This document shows positions 39,813 through 48,918 of a stretch of 49,002 nt of DNA, piece by piece; positions within the stretch are counted from its first letter, which is position 1; each line of letters opens with the position of its first letter. A model generated the notes under the pieces. The model was not told the DNA's origin. It was given only the letters and a program-made list of their open reading frames with translations, and searched no databases. The position numbers and the translations under genes were made by a program. Source of the DNA: Clostridiales bacterium (GTDB lineage: Bacteria > Bacillota > Clostridia > Lachnospirales > Lachnospiraceae); assembly GCA_021203365.1 (NCBI GenBank), contig JAJQBI010000005.1:1-49002 (forward strand), in the 5' to 3' direction.

Positions 39813-40865
39813 ATGGAAAACAGCCAGACAATGAAAGCGCTGGTGCTTCACGGCATCGGCGATCTGAGATATGAGGATGTGAAAAAACCGGAGCCAAAGG
39901 AGGGGGAGGTCCTTTTAAAAATAAGGGCCTGCGGAATCTGTTCCAGTGATATTCCCCGCATTTATACCACAGGAACCTATCACTTCCCAACCATACCGGG
40001 ACATGAGATGGCCGGGGAGGTCGTGGCTCTTGGAAAGGGAACCGATGAGCGGCTGCTGGGAAGGCGGGCGGCGGTGTTCCCTCTTCTGCCGTGCCGTGAG
40101 TGCGAGCCCTGCGGGAAGGGGCAGTATGCCCAATGCAGGAACTATAATTATTTTGGCTCCCGCTGTGACGGCGGTTACGCGGAATATCTGGCGGTGCCGG
40201 TGTGGAATCTCGTGCTGTTTGAGGATACACTGGATTACAGGATGGCGGCCATGTGCGAACCCTCCGCAGTCAGCCTTCACGCCCTTCATCTGGCCCGGCT
40301 GCAGAAGGGGCAGACGGTGGCGGTGGTGGGCGCCGGAACCATTGCCTTTTTAATCGCCGCCTTCGCGGCGGAGCAGGGCGCCTCCCGGGTGATTGTCTGC
40401 GGCCGGAGTGAAGCAAAGCTTGCCTTTGCCCGGAAACGCGGCTATGGAACCGTGGATACCCGGAAGGGAAATGTGGAAGAACAGGTGAAAGATCTTCTTG
40501 ACGGAGAGGGCGCGGATGTGGTGTTTGAGTGTGTGGGAAAGGCTTCCACCGCCGGGAATGCCGTTGAAGCCTGCGGAACCTTCGGGACGGTGGTTCTGGT
40601 GGGCAATCCGGAGGGAGATATGACCTTTGAAAAAAATGTTTACTGGAAGCTTCTGCGTCAGCAGATTACAGTGAGAGGTACATGGAATTCCAGCTATAAT
40701 GAGCGGGAAAATGACTGGAGGGACGCCCTTGCCTGTATGGCCGGGAACCCGGAAGCTTTCGGGGAGCTGGTGACCCAGACTTTTCCTCTGTCTGCCGGCG
40801 AAGCCGCCTTGGCCTGTGTGCGGGATCGGAATCAGTTCAGCCTGAAGGTAATGTTTGAAGTGTAA
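39813..40865 (+). CDS. Zinc-dependent polyol-phosphate dehydrogenase (GatD/TarJ-like)
   Basis: A 350-residue medium-chain dehydrogenase. The catalytic zinc site is CGICSSDIPRIY with PGHEMAGEV; the structural zinc cysteines are in PCRECEPCGKGQYAQC; the NAD motif is VVGAGTIAFLIA. RGTWNSSYNERENDW is a hallmark of galactitol-1-phosphate dehydrogenase-like proteins. In this setting it would reduce a ketopentose phosphate to a pentitol phosphate for activation by the cytidylyltransferase, the TarJ task. ATG at 39813 is preferred because GGAGG lies 5 bases before it; GTG at 39783 is the alternative that overlaps the upstream gene. Confidence 0.85.
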   Translation: MENSQTMKALVLHGIGDLRYEDVKKPEPKEGEVLLKIRACGICSSDIPRIYTTGTYHFPTIPGHEMAGEVVALGKGTDERLLGRRAAVFPLLPCRECEPCGKGQYAQCRNYNYFGSRCDGGYAEYLAVPVWNLVLFEDTLDYRMAAMCEPSAVSLHALHLARLQKGQTVAVVGAGTIAFLIAAFAAEQGASRVIVCGRSEAKLAFARKRGYGTVDTRKGNVEEQVKDLLDGEGADVVFECVGKASTAGNAVEACGTFGTVVLVGNPEGDMTFEKNVYWKLLRQQITVRGTWNSSYNERENDWRDALACMAGNPEAFGELVTQTFPLSAGEAALACVRDRNQFSLKVMFEV

Positions 40866-40886
40866 AGAGAAGGGAAAACAGAGATC

Positions 40887-41564
40887 ATGAAACGCAGGGG
40901 CAAAATTGCGGCTTCCGTCATGTGTGCGGGCTTTGACCAGGTTATGGATTACGTGCATGAATTTGAAAAATACGGGATTGAATATCTCCATGTGGACGTT
41001 ATGGATGGGACCTTCGTGCCGAACCTGGCTTACGGGCCGGATTTTGTGAAACGGCTGCGGAGCCTGACGGATATTACTATTGACTGTCATTTTATGGTAG
41101 ACCGGGCGGAGGAAAAGCTGAAATGGTTCGATTTTCAGCCGGGGGAACAGGTATCTCTCCACTATGAGGGAACCTGCCATATTCAGAAATGCCTGGACTA
41201 CCTGCAGAAAAAAGGGGTACATCCGATGATCGCCATCAACCCGGGAACTCCCATTCAGGTCCTGGAGGAGGTGGCGGATTATATATCCGGTGTCCTTGTC
41301 TTAAATGTGAATCCGGGTTTTACCGGGCAGAAGATTGTTCCCCATACAATTGAGAAAACCGGACGGATCCGCCGTCTTCTGGACAGCCTGGGCCATTCAG
41401 ACGTGTATATTGAGGTGGATGGAAATATCACGGTGGAAAATGCGGCAAAGCTGTACGCCCAGGGAGCGGACATTTTTGTGGGAGGAACCTCCAGTATTTT
41501 CCGGGAGGGAGATCTGGGGGAGCTGATCGCTGCCAAGAGAAGAGCCATCGGCTGGGATATTTAA
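40887..41564 (+). CDS. Ribulose-phosphate 3-epimerase family protein
   Basis: A 225-residue TIM-barrel epimerase that interconverts ribulose-5- and xylulose-5-phosphate. IAASVMCAGFDQ, LHVDVMDGTFVPN, CHFMVDRAE, NVNPGFTGQK and VDGNITVENA are the family motifs with metal-binding His and Asp residues. It lies inside the CDP-polyol cluster rather than with pentose-phosphate or ribosome-biogenesis genes, so it may be a dedicated copy feeding a specific ketopentose to the dehydrogenase next to it. Other hexulose-phosphate epimerases share these motifs and cannot be excluded. Confidence 0.9.
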   Translation: MKRRGKIAASVMCAGFDQVMDYVHEFEKYGIEYLHVDVMDGTFVPNLAYGPDFVKRLRSLTDITIDCHFMVDRAEEKLKWFDFQPGEQVSLHYEGTCHIQKCLDYLQKKGVHPMIAINPGTPIQVLEEVADYISGVLVLNVNPGFTGQKIVPHTIEKTGRIRRLLDSLGHSDVYIEVDGNITVENAAKLYAQGADIFVGGTSSIFREGDLGELIAAKRRAIGWDI

Positions 41565-41592
41565 ACAAAGGATGCACAGGAGGAAGCAGTAA

Positions 41593-43440
41593 ATGGAGTA
41601 CAGCCTGAAAGTCAGAGAGATTCAGATAACCGGAGACAAGTTTCGCTTTGTTGTGGACGGAGAGTTTGCGTACATCAGTTCCCTCTCCAAGCCGAAGGTG
41701 ATTCTGCATTTTTTTAACGGGGCGGAGGACCGAAGACTTCCTCTGGTCATTAAAGAATTTGAACTGGATGAGGACGCGAACCTTGCCTCTTTTCACAGTG
41801 ATTATGAATATCTGCTGGATCATCTGTTCTGGAAATCCGGAAAATCCGGAAATGACATACAGATGTATTTTAATGTACTCTATGGAGAATATTATGAGGA
41901 GAAAATCCCGCTGAAGATTCATCCCCGTATTTTTGAACAGGATCGGCTGGTCTACGTCTGCTCCATTGAAAATAATTCTCTTAAGTTTACCCATCAGCCG
42001 GACTGGGCGCATCAGCTGGACCATTTTCTGAAAGTGCACAGCGGATGGAGGCTGAAAAAGCTCTGTAAAAAAATATATTATGTCCTTTCCTTCTTCCTGG
42101 CGCTGTTTCTTCTGCCCTGGTTTGTGTTTGACGCGCTGCTGGCTTCCCTGGGAATTGTTGAGTACACGGGAAAGGACCAGGAAACGGCCGTTGGGTTCCG
42201 GCAGAAATTCTGTGTCCATGTGAATGCCAGGCTGTTTTATCTCAGCCATCACACCATTTCTCTGGCGAACGCCCGAAGAACTGTGGATAAATGGATGAAT
42301 GACTGGAAGGTGAGAAGGCTGGTTCGTGCTTTCCGGCGGTATAAAAAGGAACAGCCCGTTGATCCCCGGCGGATTTCCTTTATCTCTGTCAGGAGAACAG
42401 AGCTGTCCGGCAATTTTGCCTTTGTCTATGACAAAATGAAGACAGACGACCGCCTGGATATTCAGATGTATCTGAACACAAAGGACCTGTCCCGGATGAC
42501 AGGGGCCGAGATCCACAGATTTGCTTTCCTGTGTGCGACCAGCCGGGTGATCGTTCTGGATGAGTTTACCCCTCATGTCCATTACCTGCCAATCGGAGAC
42601 GACACGAAGGTGGTTCAGCTCTGGCACGCCTGCGGCGCCTTCAAAACCTTTGGATTTACCCGGATGGGAAAACCCAAGGGCTCTCCCCAGAGGACAAGAA
42701 ATCACAGGAGCTACGACTATGTGACGGTCAGCACGAAAAATGTCCGCATATGCCACTCGGAGGGATTTGGAATCCCCACAGCCAATGTGGTCCCAACCGG
42801 CATTCCCAGGAGCGATGTGTTTTTTGACGGGGAATACCGGGCCCGGACCCGAAAGCGTCTCTATGAGCAGTATCCCATGCTGCAGGGGAAAAAGGTGATT
42901 TTATTTGCCCCTACCTTCCGCGGTCATGTGAAGGAGGACGCCTACTATCCCATGGAAAAATTCCGCATTGACTCCTTTATGAAAGCGGTGGGTGAGGAGT
43001 ACGCGCTGATTGTAAAGCATCATCCCTTTGTCACGGAGAAGCATCCCATTCCGGAAAAATATAAGGACAGGGTTCTGGACCTCTCCTGCGAGACGGAGTT
43101 AAACGATCTGCTGTTTCTCACAGACCTTATCATCACGGACTATTCCTCCCTGGTTTTTGAGGCTTCTCTGCTGGATATTCCCATGATGTTTTATACCTTT
43201 GACCTGAAGAAATACATTCAGGAAAGAGATTTTTACTTTGACTTTGAGACCTTTGTTCCAGGGCATTTCTTTTATACGCAGAAAAGACTGGAGCAGGCGA
43301 TCCTGGAAAAGAATTTTGCCCGGGAAAAGGTGGACGCTTTTAAGAGAAGGTTTTTCGATGATTTTGACGGCCATTCTACGGACCGGGTGGTTGCGCTGTT
43401 GTATGAGGCGATGAAGGGACAGGAGACCGGATCCAGATGA
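41593..43440 (+). CDS. TagF/TarL-like polyol-phosphate polymerase
   Basis: A 615-residue protein with a PF04464 glycerophosphotransferase domain in its C-terminal half: VVQLWHACGAFKTFGF, YDYVTVSTKNV, IFAPTFRG-like LFAPTFRGHVKEDAYY, IVKHHPFVTEK and the ending motif TDYSSLVFEASLLDIPMMFY, with histidines of the family active site. The first 150 residues and a hydrophobic segment at about 155-180 are extra. It would polymerise glycerol- or ribitol-phosphate-type units from CDP-polyol onto the lipid-linked primer. ATG follows AGGAGG by 8 bases. The stop overlaps the next gene by ATGA. Confidence 0.9.
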   Translation: MEYSLKVREIQITGDKFRFVVDGEFAYISSLSKPKVILHFFNGAEDRRLPLVIKEFELDEDANLASFHSDYEYLLDHLFWKSGKSGNDIQMYFNVLYGEYYEEKIPLKIHPRIFEQDRLVYVCSIENNSLKFTHQPDWAHQLDHFLKVHSGWRLKKLCKKIYYVLSFFLALFLLPWFVFDALLASLGIVEYTGKDQETAVGFRQKFCVHVNARLFYLSHHTISLANARRTVDKWMNDWKVRRLVRAFRRYKKEQPVDPRRISFISVRRTELSGNFAFVYDKMKTDDRLDIQMYLNTKDLSRMTGAEIHRFAFLCATSRVIVLDEFTPHVHYLPIGDDTKVVQLWHACGAFKTFGFTRMGKPKGSPQRTRNHRSYDYVTVSTKNVRICHSEGFGIPTANVVPTGIPRSDVFFDGEYRARTRKRLYEQYPMLQGKKVILFAPTFRGHVKEDAYYPMEKFRIDSFMKAVGEEYALIVKHHPFVTEKHPIPEKYKDRVLDLSCETELNDLLFLTDLIITDYSSLVFEASLLDIPMMFYTFDLKKYIQERDFYFDFETFVPGHFFYTQKRLEQAILEKNFAREKVDAFKRRFFDDFDGHSTDRVVALLYEAMKGQETGSR

Positions 43441-44663
43441 AATACGGAATTTTATTCAATAAAAACAACATGAATATCGGCGATGACATCCAGGCCTATG
43501 CCACCGCCTTGTTTTTGCCTTCCTTTGATTATATCATTGACCGGGAACACATTGATGAGTTTGTTCCGGAAAACGGGGAACCGGTGGCTGTGATTATGAA
43601 CGCCTGGTATATGTGGAATAAGTGGAACTGGCCTCCGTCCAGATACATTTATCCCTGTTTTGTCGGGTTCCACTACGCAGATCACCAGCTGGCAAAGCAG
43701 CCTGGAAGTCCGTTTAAATATGAATTTCTCACGGGAATCGGCGGCGACTACTTAAGAGCGTATGAGCCGGTGGGATGCAGAGATAATTTTACCAGAGAAC
43801 AGCTGGAGAAGCTTGGAATCCGGTCGTACTTCAGCGGCTGTATAACCATGACGTTGCCGAAGATGCCGGAGCGGAAAGATCGGGGAACCTATATATGTCT
43901 GGTGGATGTGGAAAAACGGGTGTCCGATAAAATCAAGGCCCAGTTAAAGGATGAGGATATAGAGATCCGGGTAGTAACCCATAACAGAGAACGGAATGAG
44001 AATTTAAGCTGGGAAGACCGGGTAAAGATTGTGACAGATCTGCTGACCCTGTATCAGAACGCCAGATGTGTGGTAACCCGGAGGCTGCACTGCGCGCTTC
44101 CCTGTCTGGCCATGGAGACGCCGGTTTTTCTGATTAAGGAAACCGAGGATGATATCCGCTTTTCGCCCTATAATGATTTCCTTCATCGGGTTACCGTGAC
44201 CCGTTTCATGAGAGATGAATATACCTATGATTTTCTGAATCCACCGGAAAATAAGCCGTTATACAAAAAATACCGTGCGTCTCTGATTGAGACTGTAAAA
44301 CAATTTGTGGCGGATACGGAGAAAGTGGAAGGGCCGGTGGAAGAGATTGTGAGGACATCTTACACACCGGAGGAAGTGATGCGGTGGCGTCATGATCTGA
44401 TGAAGGTTTCCATGGACCGCTGGTATCTGGAGTATCGTGAGGCTCAGGTTTCCCTTAGAAAAAAGACAAAGGAAAATGAAAACCTTGGAAAGAAGAAGCA
44501 GCAGCTTGAGAAGGATGTGAAGGCTGTTCGGAAAGAAAAGAAGCAGCTTGAGAAGCAGATTCGGCAGTTGTCCGCTGAACTGGAGGAGAGGAAGCATCCC
44601 TTAAAGCTTCTGGCACGTAAGGTGCGGGGGGCTGTTAAAACGTTTTCAGCGGCTGCTCTATGA
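43437..44663 (+). CDS. Polysaccharide pyruvyl transferase family protein (first copy)
   Basis: A 408-residue protein. Residues about 1-290 are a PF04230 domain (NMNIGDDIQAYATALFLPS at the start, RRLHCALPCLAMETPVFLI near 200-225), the family that adds ketal pyruvate to wall and capsule glycans. Residues about 330-385 form a lysine/glutamate-rich coiled coil (KKTKENENLGKKKQQLEKDV onward). The gene overlaps the polymerase by four bases. Pyruvylation would give extra negative charge or an anchor for surface proteins. Some members have other roles, so substrate is open. Confidence 0.85.
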   Translation: MKYGILFNKNNMNIGDDIQAYATALFLPSFDYIIDREHIDEFVPENGEPVAVIMNAWYMWNKWNWPPSRYIYPCFVGFHYADHQLAKQPGSPFKYEFLTGIGGDYLRAYEPVGCRDNFTREQLEKLGIRSYFSGCITMTLPKMPERKDRGTYICLVDVEKRVSDKIKAQLKDEDIEIRVVTHNRERNENLSWEDRVKIVTDLLTLYQNARCVVTRRLHCALPCLAMETPVFLIKETEDDIRFSPYNDFLHRVTVTRFMRDEYTYDFLNPPENKPLYKKYRASLIETVKQFVADTEKVEGPVEEIVRTSYTPEEVMRWRHDLMKVSMDRWYLEYREAQVSLRKKTKENENLGKKKQQLEKDVKAVRKEKKQLEKQIRQLSAELEERKHPLKLLARKVRGAVKTFSAAAL

Positions 44664-44681
44664 GGATGAGGGAACCGTAAA

Positions 44682-46280
44682 ATGAAAAAAATACTGTGCA
44701 GAGGCGGAATGTCTCCCTTTGAGAGCTTTTCGGCTCCGGAGGTTATACTGAAAAACTCAATCGGAACCAATGTGGGGAATTTTCTGTATTTATACGGCGT
44801 GCTGAGAAACATTGTCCGTGAGGACACAGTGGTAAAGCCCACGTACTATAAAAGGAATTTTTCCGGTCTGTCCATTGAGAAGATGAATCTGACGATGGAT
44901 TGTTTTCTGATTCCGCTGGCGGACGCCTTTCGGCCGGATTTTGTTCCGGAGTTAAAAGCATGTACAAATCTGGTGAAAAAGCTGAAGATTCCCTGCATTG
45001 TCACGGGCGTGGGAGTGAAGGCTCCCATAGAGGAAAGCTTTGACCATTCGTTTTCTTTTGACGAGGATGTAAAGGAGTTTGTCCGGGCGGTTCTGGAAAA
45101 ATCGGCCAAAATCGGGGTCCGGGGAGAGCGGACAGGCGCCTATCTCCGCCATCTGGGGTTCCGGGAGGAAACGGATTATACGGTGATCGGCTGTCCGTCC
45201 CTGTTTATCCATGGACCGGCGCTGCGCATCCGGGAGCCTGAGATCACACCGGAATCCTTTGTCTGTTATAATATGTCCCATACTACGCCGGACAATATGC
45301 TGAGGTTCGTGAAGCGGAGCAAAGGGGAATTTGCCTCGGCGCAGTTTGTCCCGCAGACCATCAGCGAGCTGAAGCTCCTTTATACCGGGCAGCCCTTTCA
45401 TGTTTCCGGGAAGCCCCTGTTTCCCACGAAAATAACGGAGGATGAATACCAGAGCGATCAGACCCGCTTCTTTTTAAATGTGCCCACCTGGGTGGACTGT
45501 ATGAAAACCGCGGATTTCAGTTTTGGGACCCGTCTCCATGGAAATGTGGCTTCTATGCTGGCCGGCACGCCGAGTATCCTCTTCCCCAAGGATTCCCGCG
45601 TATCGGAGCTGGCGGAATATCACAATATGACCCGCTTCCCGGCAAAAAATGTGGATGACAGCACAAATATCTGGGATCTGATTGAAACCGCGGATTTCCA
45701 CAGTGCGGAAAAAGACCATTATGCCAGATACTCTCATTTTATTGACTTCCTGGAGGAAAACGGGCTGGATCCCATCCGGCAGGAGCCGGACGCCACAGAA
45801 GAGGTGCCCTTTGAAAAAAGAATGAGGGAAGTGAAGCTGGAAGAACCGGTGACGTCCATCGCCCGCTGCTCTTCGGAGGAAGCCACCCGGCGGATTATGA
45901 GTTATTATCCCGGGCGCGAGCATCAGGTGTGCCGGGCTCGGGAAGAAGAAAGGATGCTTTTTGAGAAAAACTGCCGCTTAAAGAAAAAGCTTGGAATGGA
46001 AAACGGGAAAGAGGCAGAGCTGTCCGCTTTAAAAGAGGAACCGGAGGAAAGGCCGGTCGAGGACTGCACGCCGGAGGAGATGGCCGGGCGGATTGAGACA
46101 TACTATCCGGAGCTGGACCGCAGACTGGCCCGCATGAAAAAAGAAACGCAGAGTCTTCGCGTGGAGAACAGCCGTTTAAAAGCACAGATGGGAATTGTAT
46201 ACAGAGGGTGCGATACAGTATGGATGCTGCTTAAATATATAAGATGGCGACTCTTTTTGAGAAAAGATAAGAAGGATTAA
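44682..46280 (+). CDS. Polysaccharide pyruvyl transferase family protein with duplicated tail (second copy)
   Basis: A 532-residue relative of the preceding protein. The PF04230 domain covers about 1-330 (NSIGTNVGNFLYLYGVLRN, KIGVRGERTGAYL, FGTRLHGNVASMLAGTPSI). After it come two similar 46-residue modules: CSSEEATRRIMSYYP...LKKKLGMENG (about 396-445) and CTPEEMAGRIETYYP...LKAQMGIVYRG (about 464-510), each a short helix then a coiled coil. The end (WMLLKYIRWRLFLRKDKKD) is basic and may touch the membrane. It follows the first copy by 18 bases. The modules could dock the two transferases or the polymerase together. Confidence 0.85.
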   Translation: MKKILCRGGMSPFESFSAPEVILKNSIGTNVGNFLYLYGVLRNIVREDTVVKPTYYKRNFSGLSIEKMNLTMDCFLIPLADAFRPDFVPELKACTNLVKKLKIPCIVTGVGVKAPIEESFDHSFSFDEDVKEFVRAVLEKSAKIGVRGERTGAYLRHLGFREETDYTVIGCPSLFIHGPALRIREPEITPESFVCYNMSHTTPDNMLRFVKRSKGEFASAQFVPQTISELKLLYTGQPFHVSGKPLFPTKITEDEYQSDQTRFFLNVPTWVDCMKTADFSFGTRLHGNVASMLAGTPSILFPKDSRVSELAEYHNMTRFPAKNVDDSTNIWDLIETADFHSAEKDHYARYSHFIDFLEENGLDPIRQEPDATEEVPFEKRMREVKLEEPVTSIARCSSEEATRRIMSYYPGREHQVCRAREEERMLFEKNCRLKKKLGMENGKEAELSALKEEPEERPVEDCTPEEMAGRIETYYPELDRRLARMKKETQSLRVENSRLKAQMGIVYRGCDTVWMLLKYIRWRLFLRKDKKD

Positions 46281-46288
46281 AAACAGTC

Positions 46289-47338
46289 ATGAATAAAACA
46301 GAGAGTAAAAGCGGCCGGCTGTATATGTTCGATAATCTGAAAGCGCTGCTGATTGTGCTGGTGGTGCTGGTGCATTTCGTGTCGGCGGTGGCTAAGCTTT
46401 ACGGTTCAAACCGGTGGGCCAGTCTGTTTCTGGTGGCGGCGTGTTCCTTTCATATGCCTTTATTTGTTTTTATTTCCGGATATTTTTCCAAAAACGTGCA
46501 GAAAGCGCGGGACGGCGCAGGAAAAATTCTGCTTATGTACGGAATCGGACAGGTTTTGCTGGTGGTTCTCCGGTATTTTGTGAAGGGAGAGCCCATTACC
46601 CTGGCCGGGCTTCTGCGTCCCCAGTTTTCCATGTGGTATCTGCTGGCGCTGTTTATATGGAGGTATTTCCTGAAGGATCTTCTGCGCATCCGGTATATTA
46701 TCTGGATATGCCTGTTTTTAAACGTTGCGGCTATGGGAACGGATTTTCAGGTGTATACCCTGAGAATTCTGAGCTTCGCAATTTATTTTCTGCTGGGATT
46801 TTACACTGAAGAAGATGTGATCCGTAAAATGCGCAGAAAGGGAACCCGGTGGATATTCTGGGGCGTTCTGGCTGCATGCGGAGCGTCGATCTGGTGGGTC
46901 ATCCGCAGCGGATTGATCTCTGCGGCAAAGCTGCGGGGGATGATGCTGCGGACGGTTACCGTGAATGATATAGAGGCCGGGCCGGTATCCGCGTACTGTG
47001 GGTTTTTTTATGTGTTTTTGCTGGCTGTTCTTGTGAGTGTGTCCCTGCTTGCCCTTGTTCCAAATAAGAAAATGTGGTTTTCCTGTATTGGAAGAAATTC
47101 CCTGACGATCTATATCGGCCAGGCCCTTCTTTACATTGTGCTTTATTATAAGGTGTTTCGGTGGGATGTTTTTTCGGAGAATGTTCAGCTTGCGTGGTTT
47201 GCCGCGCTTATTCTTTCGCTGCTCTGCGTTCTGGTCTGCGGCAGCCGGCCCGTGGCCGACGGCTTTGCCTTTGTGGTGGATAAAATTCTGAAATTCCTTG
47301 ACAGACGTAATGTTTTCCGTTACAATACAAAAAAGTAA
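46289..47338 (+). CDS. Acyltransferase-3 family membrane protein (third copy)
   Basis: A 349-residue protein of about ten helices. It starts LYMFDNLKALLIVLVVLVHF with the family histidine, then SFHMPLFVFISGYFSKNVQ and MWYLLALFIWRYFLK, close in arrangement to the copies at 34133 and 37581. No SGNH domain is attached. It follows the second pyruvyl transferase by 8 bases and precedes a secreted SGNH hydrolase by 119 bases, suggesting that acyl groups brought out by this protein are used by that enzyme. ATG is preceded by AAGAAGGA. Confidence 0.85.
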   Translation: MNKTESKSGRLYMFDNLKALLIVLVVLVHFVSAVAKLYGSNRWASLFLVAACSFHMPLFVFISGYFSKNVQKARDGAGKILLMYGIGQVLLVVLRYFVKGEPITLAGLLRPQFSMWYLLALFIWRYFLKDLLRIRYIIWICLFLNVAAMGTDFQVYTLRILSFAIYFLLGFYTEEDVIRKMRRKGTRWIFWGVLAACGASIWWVIRSGLISAAKLRGMMLRTVTVNDIEAGPVSAYCGFFYVFLLAVLVSVSLLALVPNKKMWFSCIGRNSLTIYIGQALLYIVLYYKVFRWDVFSENVQLAWFAALILSLLCVLVCGSRPVADGFAFVVDKILKFLDRRNVFRYNTKK

Positions 47339-47457
47339 CAAAATTGTAATAATTATGATACAGGATTTCGGGAAAACAAAGTGCGAAGAAATCTGTGCGT
47401 CGAATAAAATGTTCAAAATTGTATGGAATGGAATCCACTGCGGGAGAGGAAGGTTTC

Positions 47458-48918
47458 ATGGAGAATTCAGATAAAGTAAAGGGAATTTTGCGATGGGTGC
47501 TGGGAATAACGCTGATGCTGACGGTTTGTGTGTGTGTACACGGAACGCAGCGGGAAGTATCTGCGGCGACTACAGTTACCGTTAAATTTACAAATAACAG
47601 CGGAACCAGTACAGCCAGCCGGTACACGTCTCTTTACCAGTCTGTCAGCAAGAATACGTATATCACACTTCCGGAGGTCCCGTCCTTTACAGGGTTTACC
47701 TCTGTGGGCTGGACCACGACGAAAGGCGGTTCTACGCCGATTTATTCGGCCGGTTCAAAGTATAAGGTTACAAAGAGTACAACTTTTTACGCGGTGTGGA
47801 AGAGGAAAACCTACACCATATCCTTTTATTTTGGAGATGGAACAACCAACAGTACTTACAAGGCTCTGAAGATTACCGCGAAATATAAATCGACCTATAC
47901 ACTGCCTTCGGTTCCCTCGCGAAGCGGTTATGTGAATCTGGGCTGGTCGACGACCAAGAACGGAACCACGGCGATTGCAGCAGGGACTCAATATACGGCA
48001 AAGAAAAATGTGAGTTATTACGCGGTTCAGAAAAAGGCGGTGACACTGACACTGTATAATAAGGCCGGAACCAAGGTGTGGAAAACCATAACCGCTGCTG
48101 TGGGCGAGGAGGTGACTCTTCCTTCAGCGTCGAACGGTTCGGGATGGACCTTCATGGGGTGGTCAAAGTCTAAAAACCAGACTTGTAATCCGGATTATGA
48201 AGCGGGGGAAACTCTTACGATGACGGCAAACCGGAAGCTTTACTGCGTTACCTTTGCCCGTTCCGCGGAGAAAAACCTCAGTGCCAGCGCGATTCCAAGT
48301 GTGACGAAATACAGTCATGTGATTTTTGTAGGAGATTCCCGTACGTATCAGATGTATGTAACTCTGGCGAAGAACCTGGGCAGCTCCGTCATGGAGAACG
48401 TATCCTTTATTGCAGAAAGCGGCCGGGGGCTGGGCTGGCTGAAGACAACCGGATACTACGCACTTCTGGATGTGATTCAGGATCTGGACAGTTCGGGGCC
48501 CATCGCTGTTGTCTTTAACCTGGGAGTCAACGATCTGGACAACGCCAGCAAATACGTAACTTATATCAAGCAAATTGCACCTGCGCTGCAGGAGGAAAAC
48601 TGCAGTCTGTATTATATGTCGGTCAATCCGGTAAATAATACGCAGCTCGCGAAAACTCTGCCTTCATGTAAGTCACGGCCGGAGGCAAGTGTGCGTGCTT
48701 TCAATAATACGATACGAACCGGACTTTCCGGCACCTGTACCTATCTGGATGTGTACAGCCTGCTGATGAAGTATGGTTATGGGACTGATCATGGAAGTAC
48801 GGGAGTGGACACCGGAGTGGATGACGGAGTTCATTATACAGTTAAAACCTATAAGAGAATTTATTACTATTGTCTCTGTCTCCTGAATGGAGCGACGCTC
48901 AGCAGCTTCAGCTGGTAA
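47458..48918 (+). CDS. Secreted InlB-repeat/SGNH hydrolase fusion
   Basis: A 486-residue secreted protein. A signal peptide (1-36, ending EVSA) leads to three Listeria-Bacteroides (InlB B-type) repeats at about 38-116, 117-193 and 195-270, each with the Gly-Trp turn (FTSVGWTTT, YVNLGWSTT, WTFMGWSKS). An SGNH/GDSL-like domain follows: VIFVGDSRTYQM with Ser294, FNLGVNDLDN with Asn358, and DDGVHYTVKTY with Asp456 and His459. It would act as an esterase or acyl acceptor/transferase on the exported glycan. ATG at 47458 follows GAGAGGAAGG. No sorting signal is present; the repeats may bind the wall. Confidence 0.88.
   Translation: MENSDKVKGILRWVLGITLMLTVCVCVHGTQREVSAATTVTVKFTNNSGTSTASRYTSLYQSVSKNTYITLPEVPSFTGFTSVGWTTTKGGSTPIYSAGSKYKVTKSTTFYAVWKRKTYTISFYFGDGTTNSTYKALKITAKYKSTYTLPSVPSRSGYVNLGWSTTKNGTTAIAAGTQYTAKKNVSYYAVQKKAVTLTLYNKAGTKVWKTITAAVGEEVTLPSASNGSGWTFMGWSKSKNQTCNPDYEAGETLTMTANRKLYCVTFARSAEKNLSASAIPSVTKYSHVIFVGDSRTYQMYVTLAKNLGSSVMENVSFIAESGRGLGWLKTTGYYALLDVIQDLDSSGPIAVVFNLGVNDLDNASKYVTYIKQIAPALQEENCSLYYMSVNPVNNTQLAKTLPSCKSRPEASVRAFNNTIRTGLSGTCTYLDVYSLLMKYGYGTDHGSTGVDTGVDDGVHYTVKTYKRIYYYCLCLLNGATLSSFSW

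Noticed and set aside
47320..47349. TTACAAT/ATTGTAA inverted repeat after the third acyltransferase
   Set aside because: Seven-base AT-only arms with no T run; too weak to call a terminator or operator.
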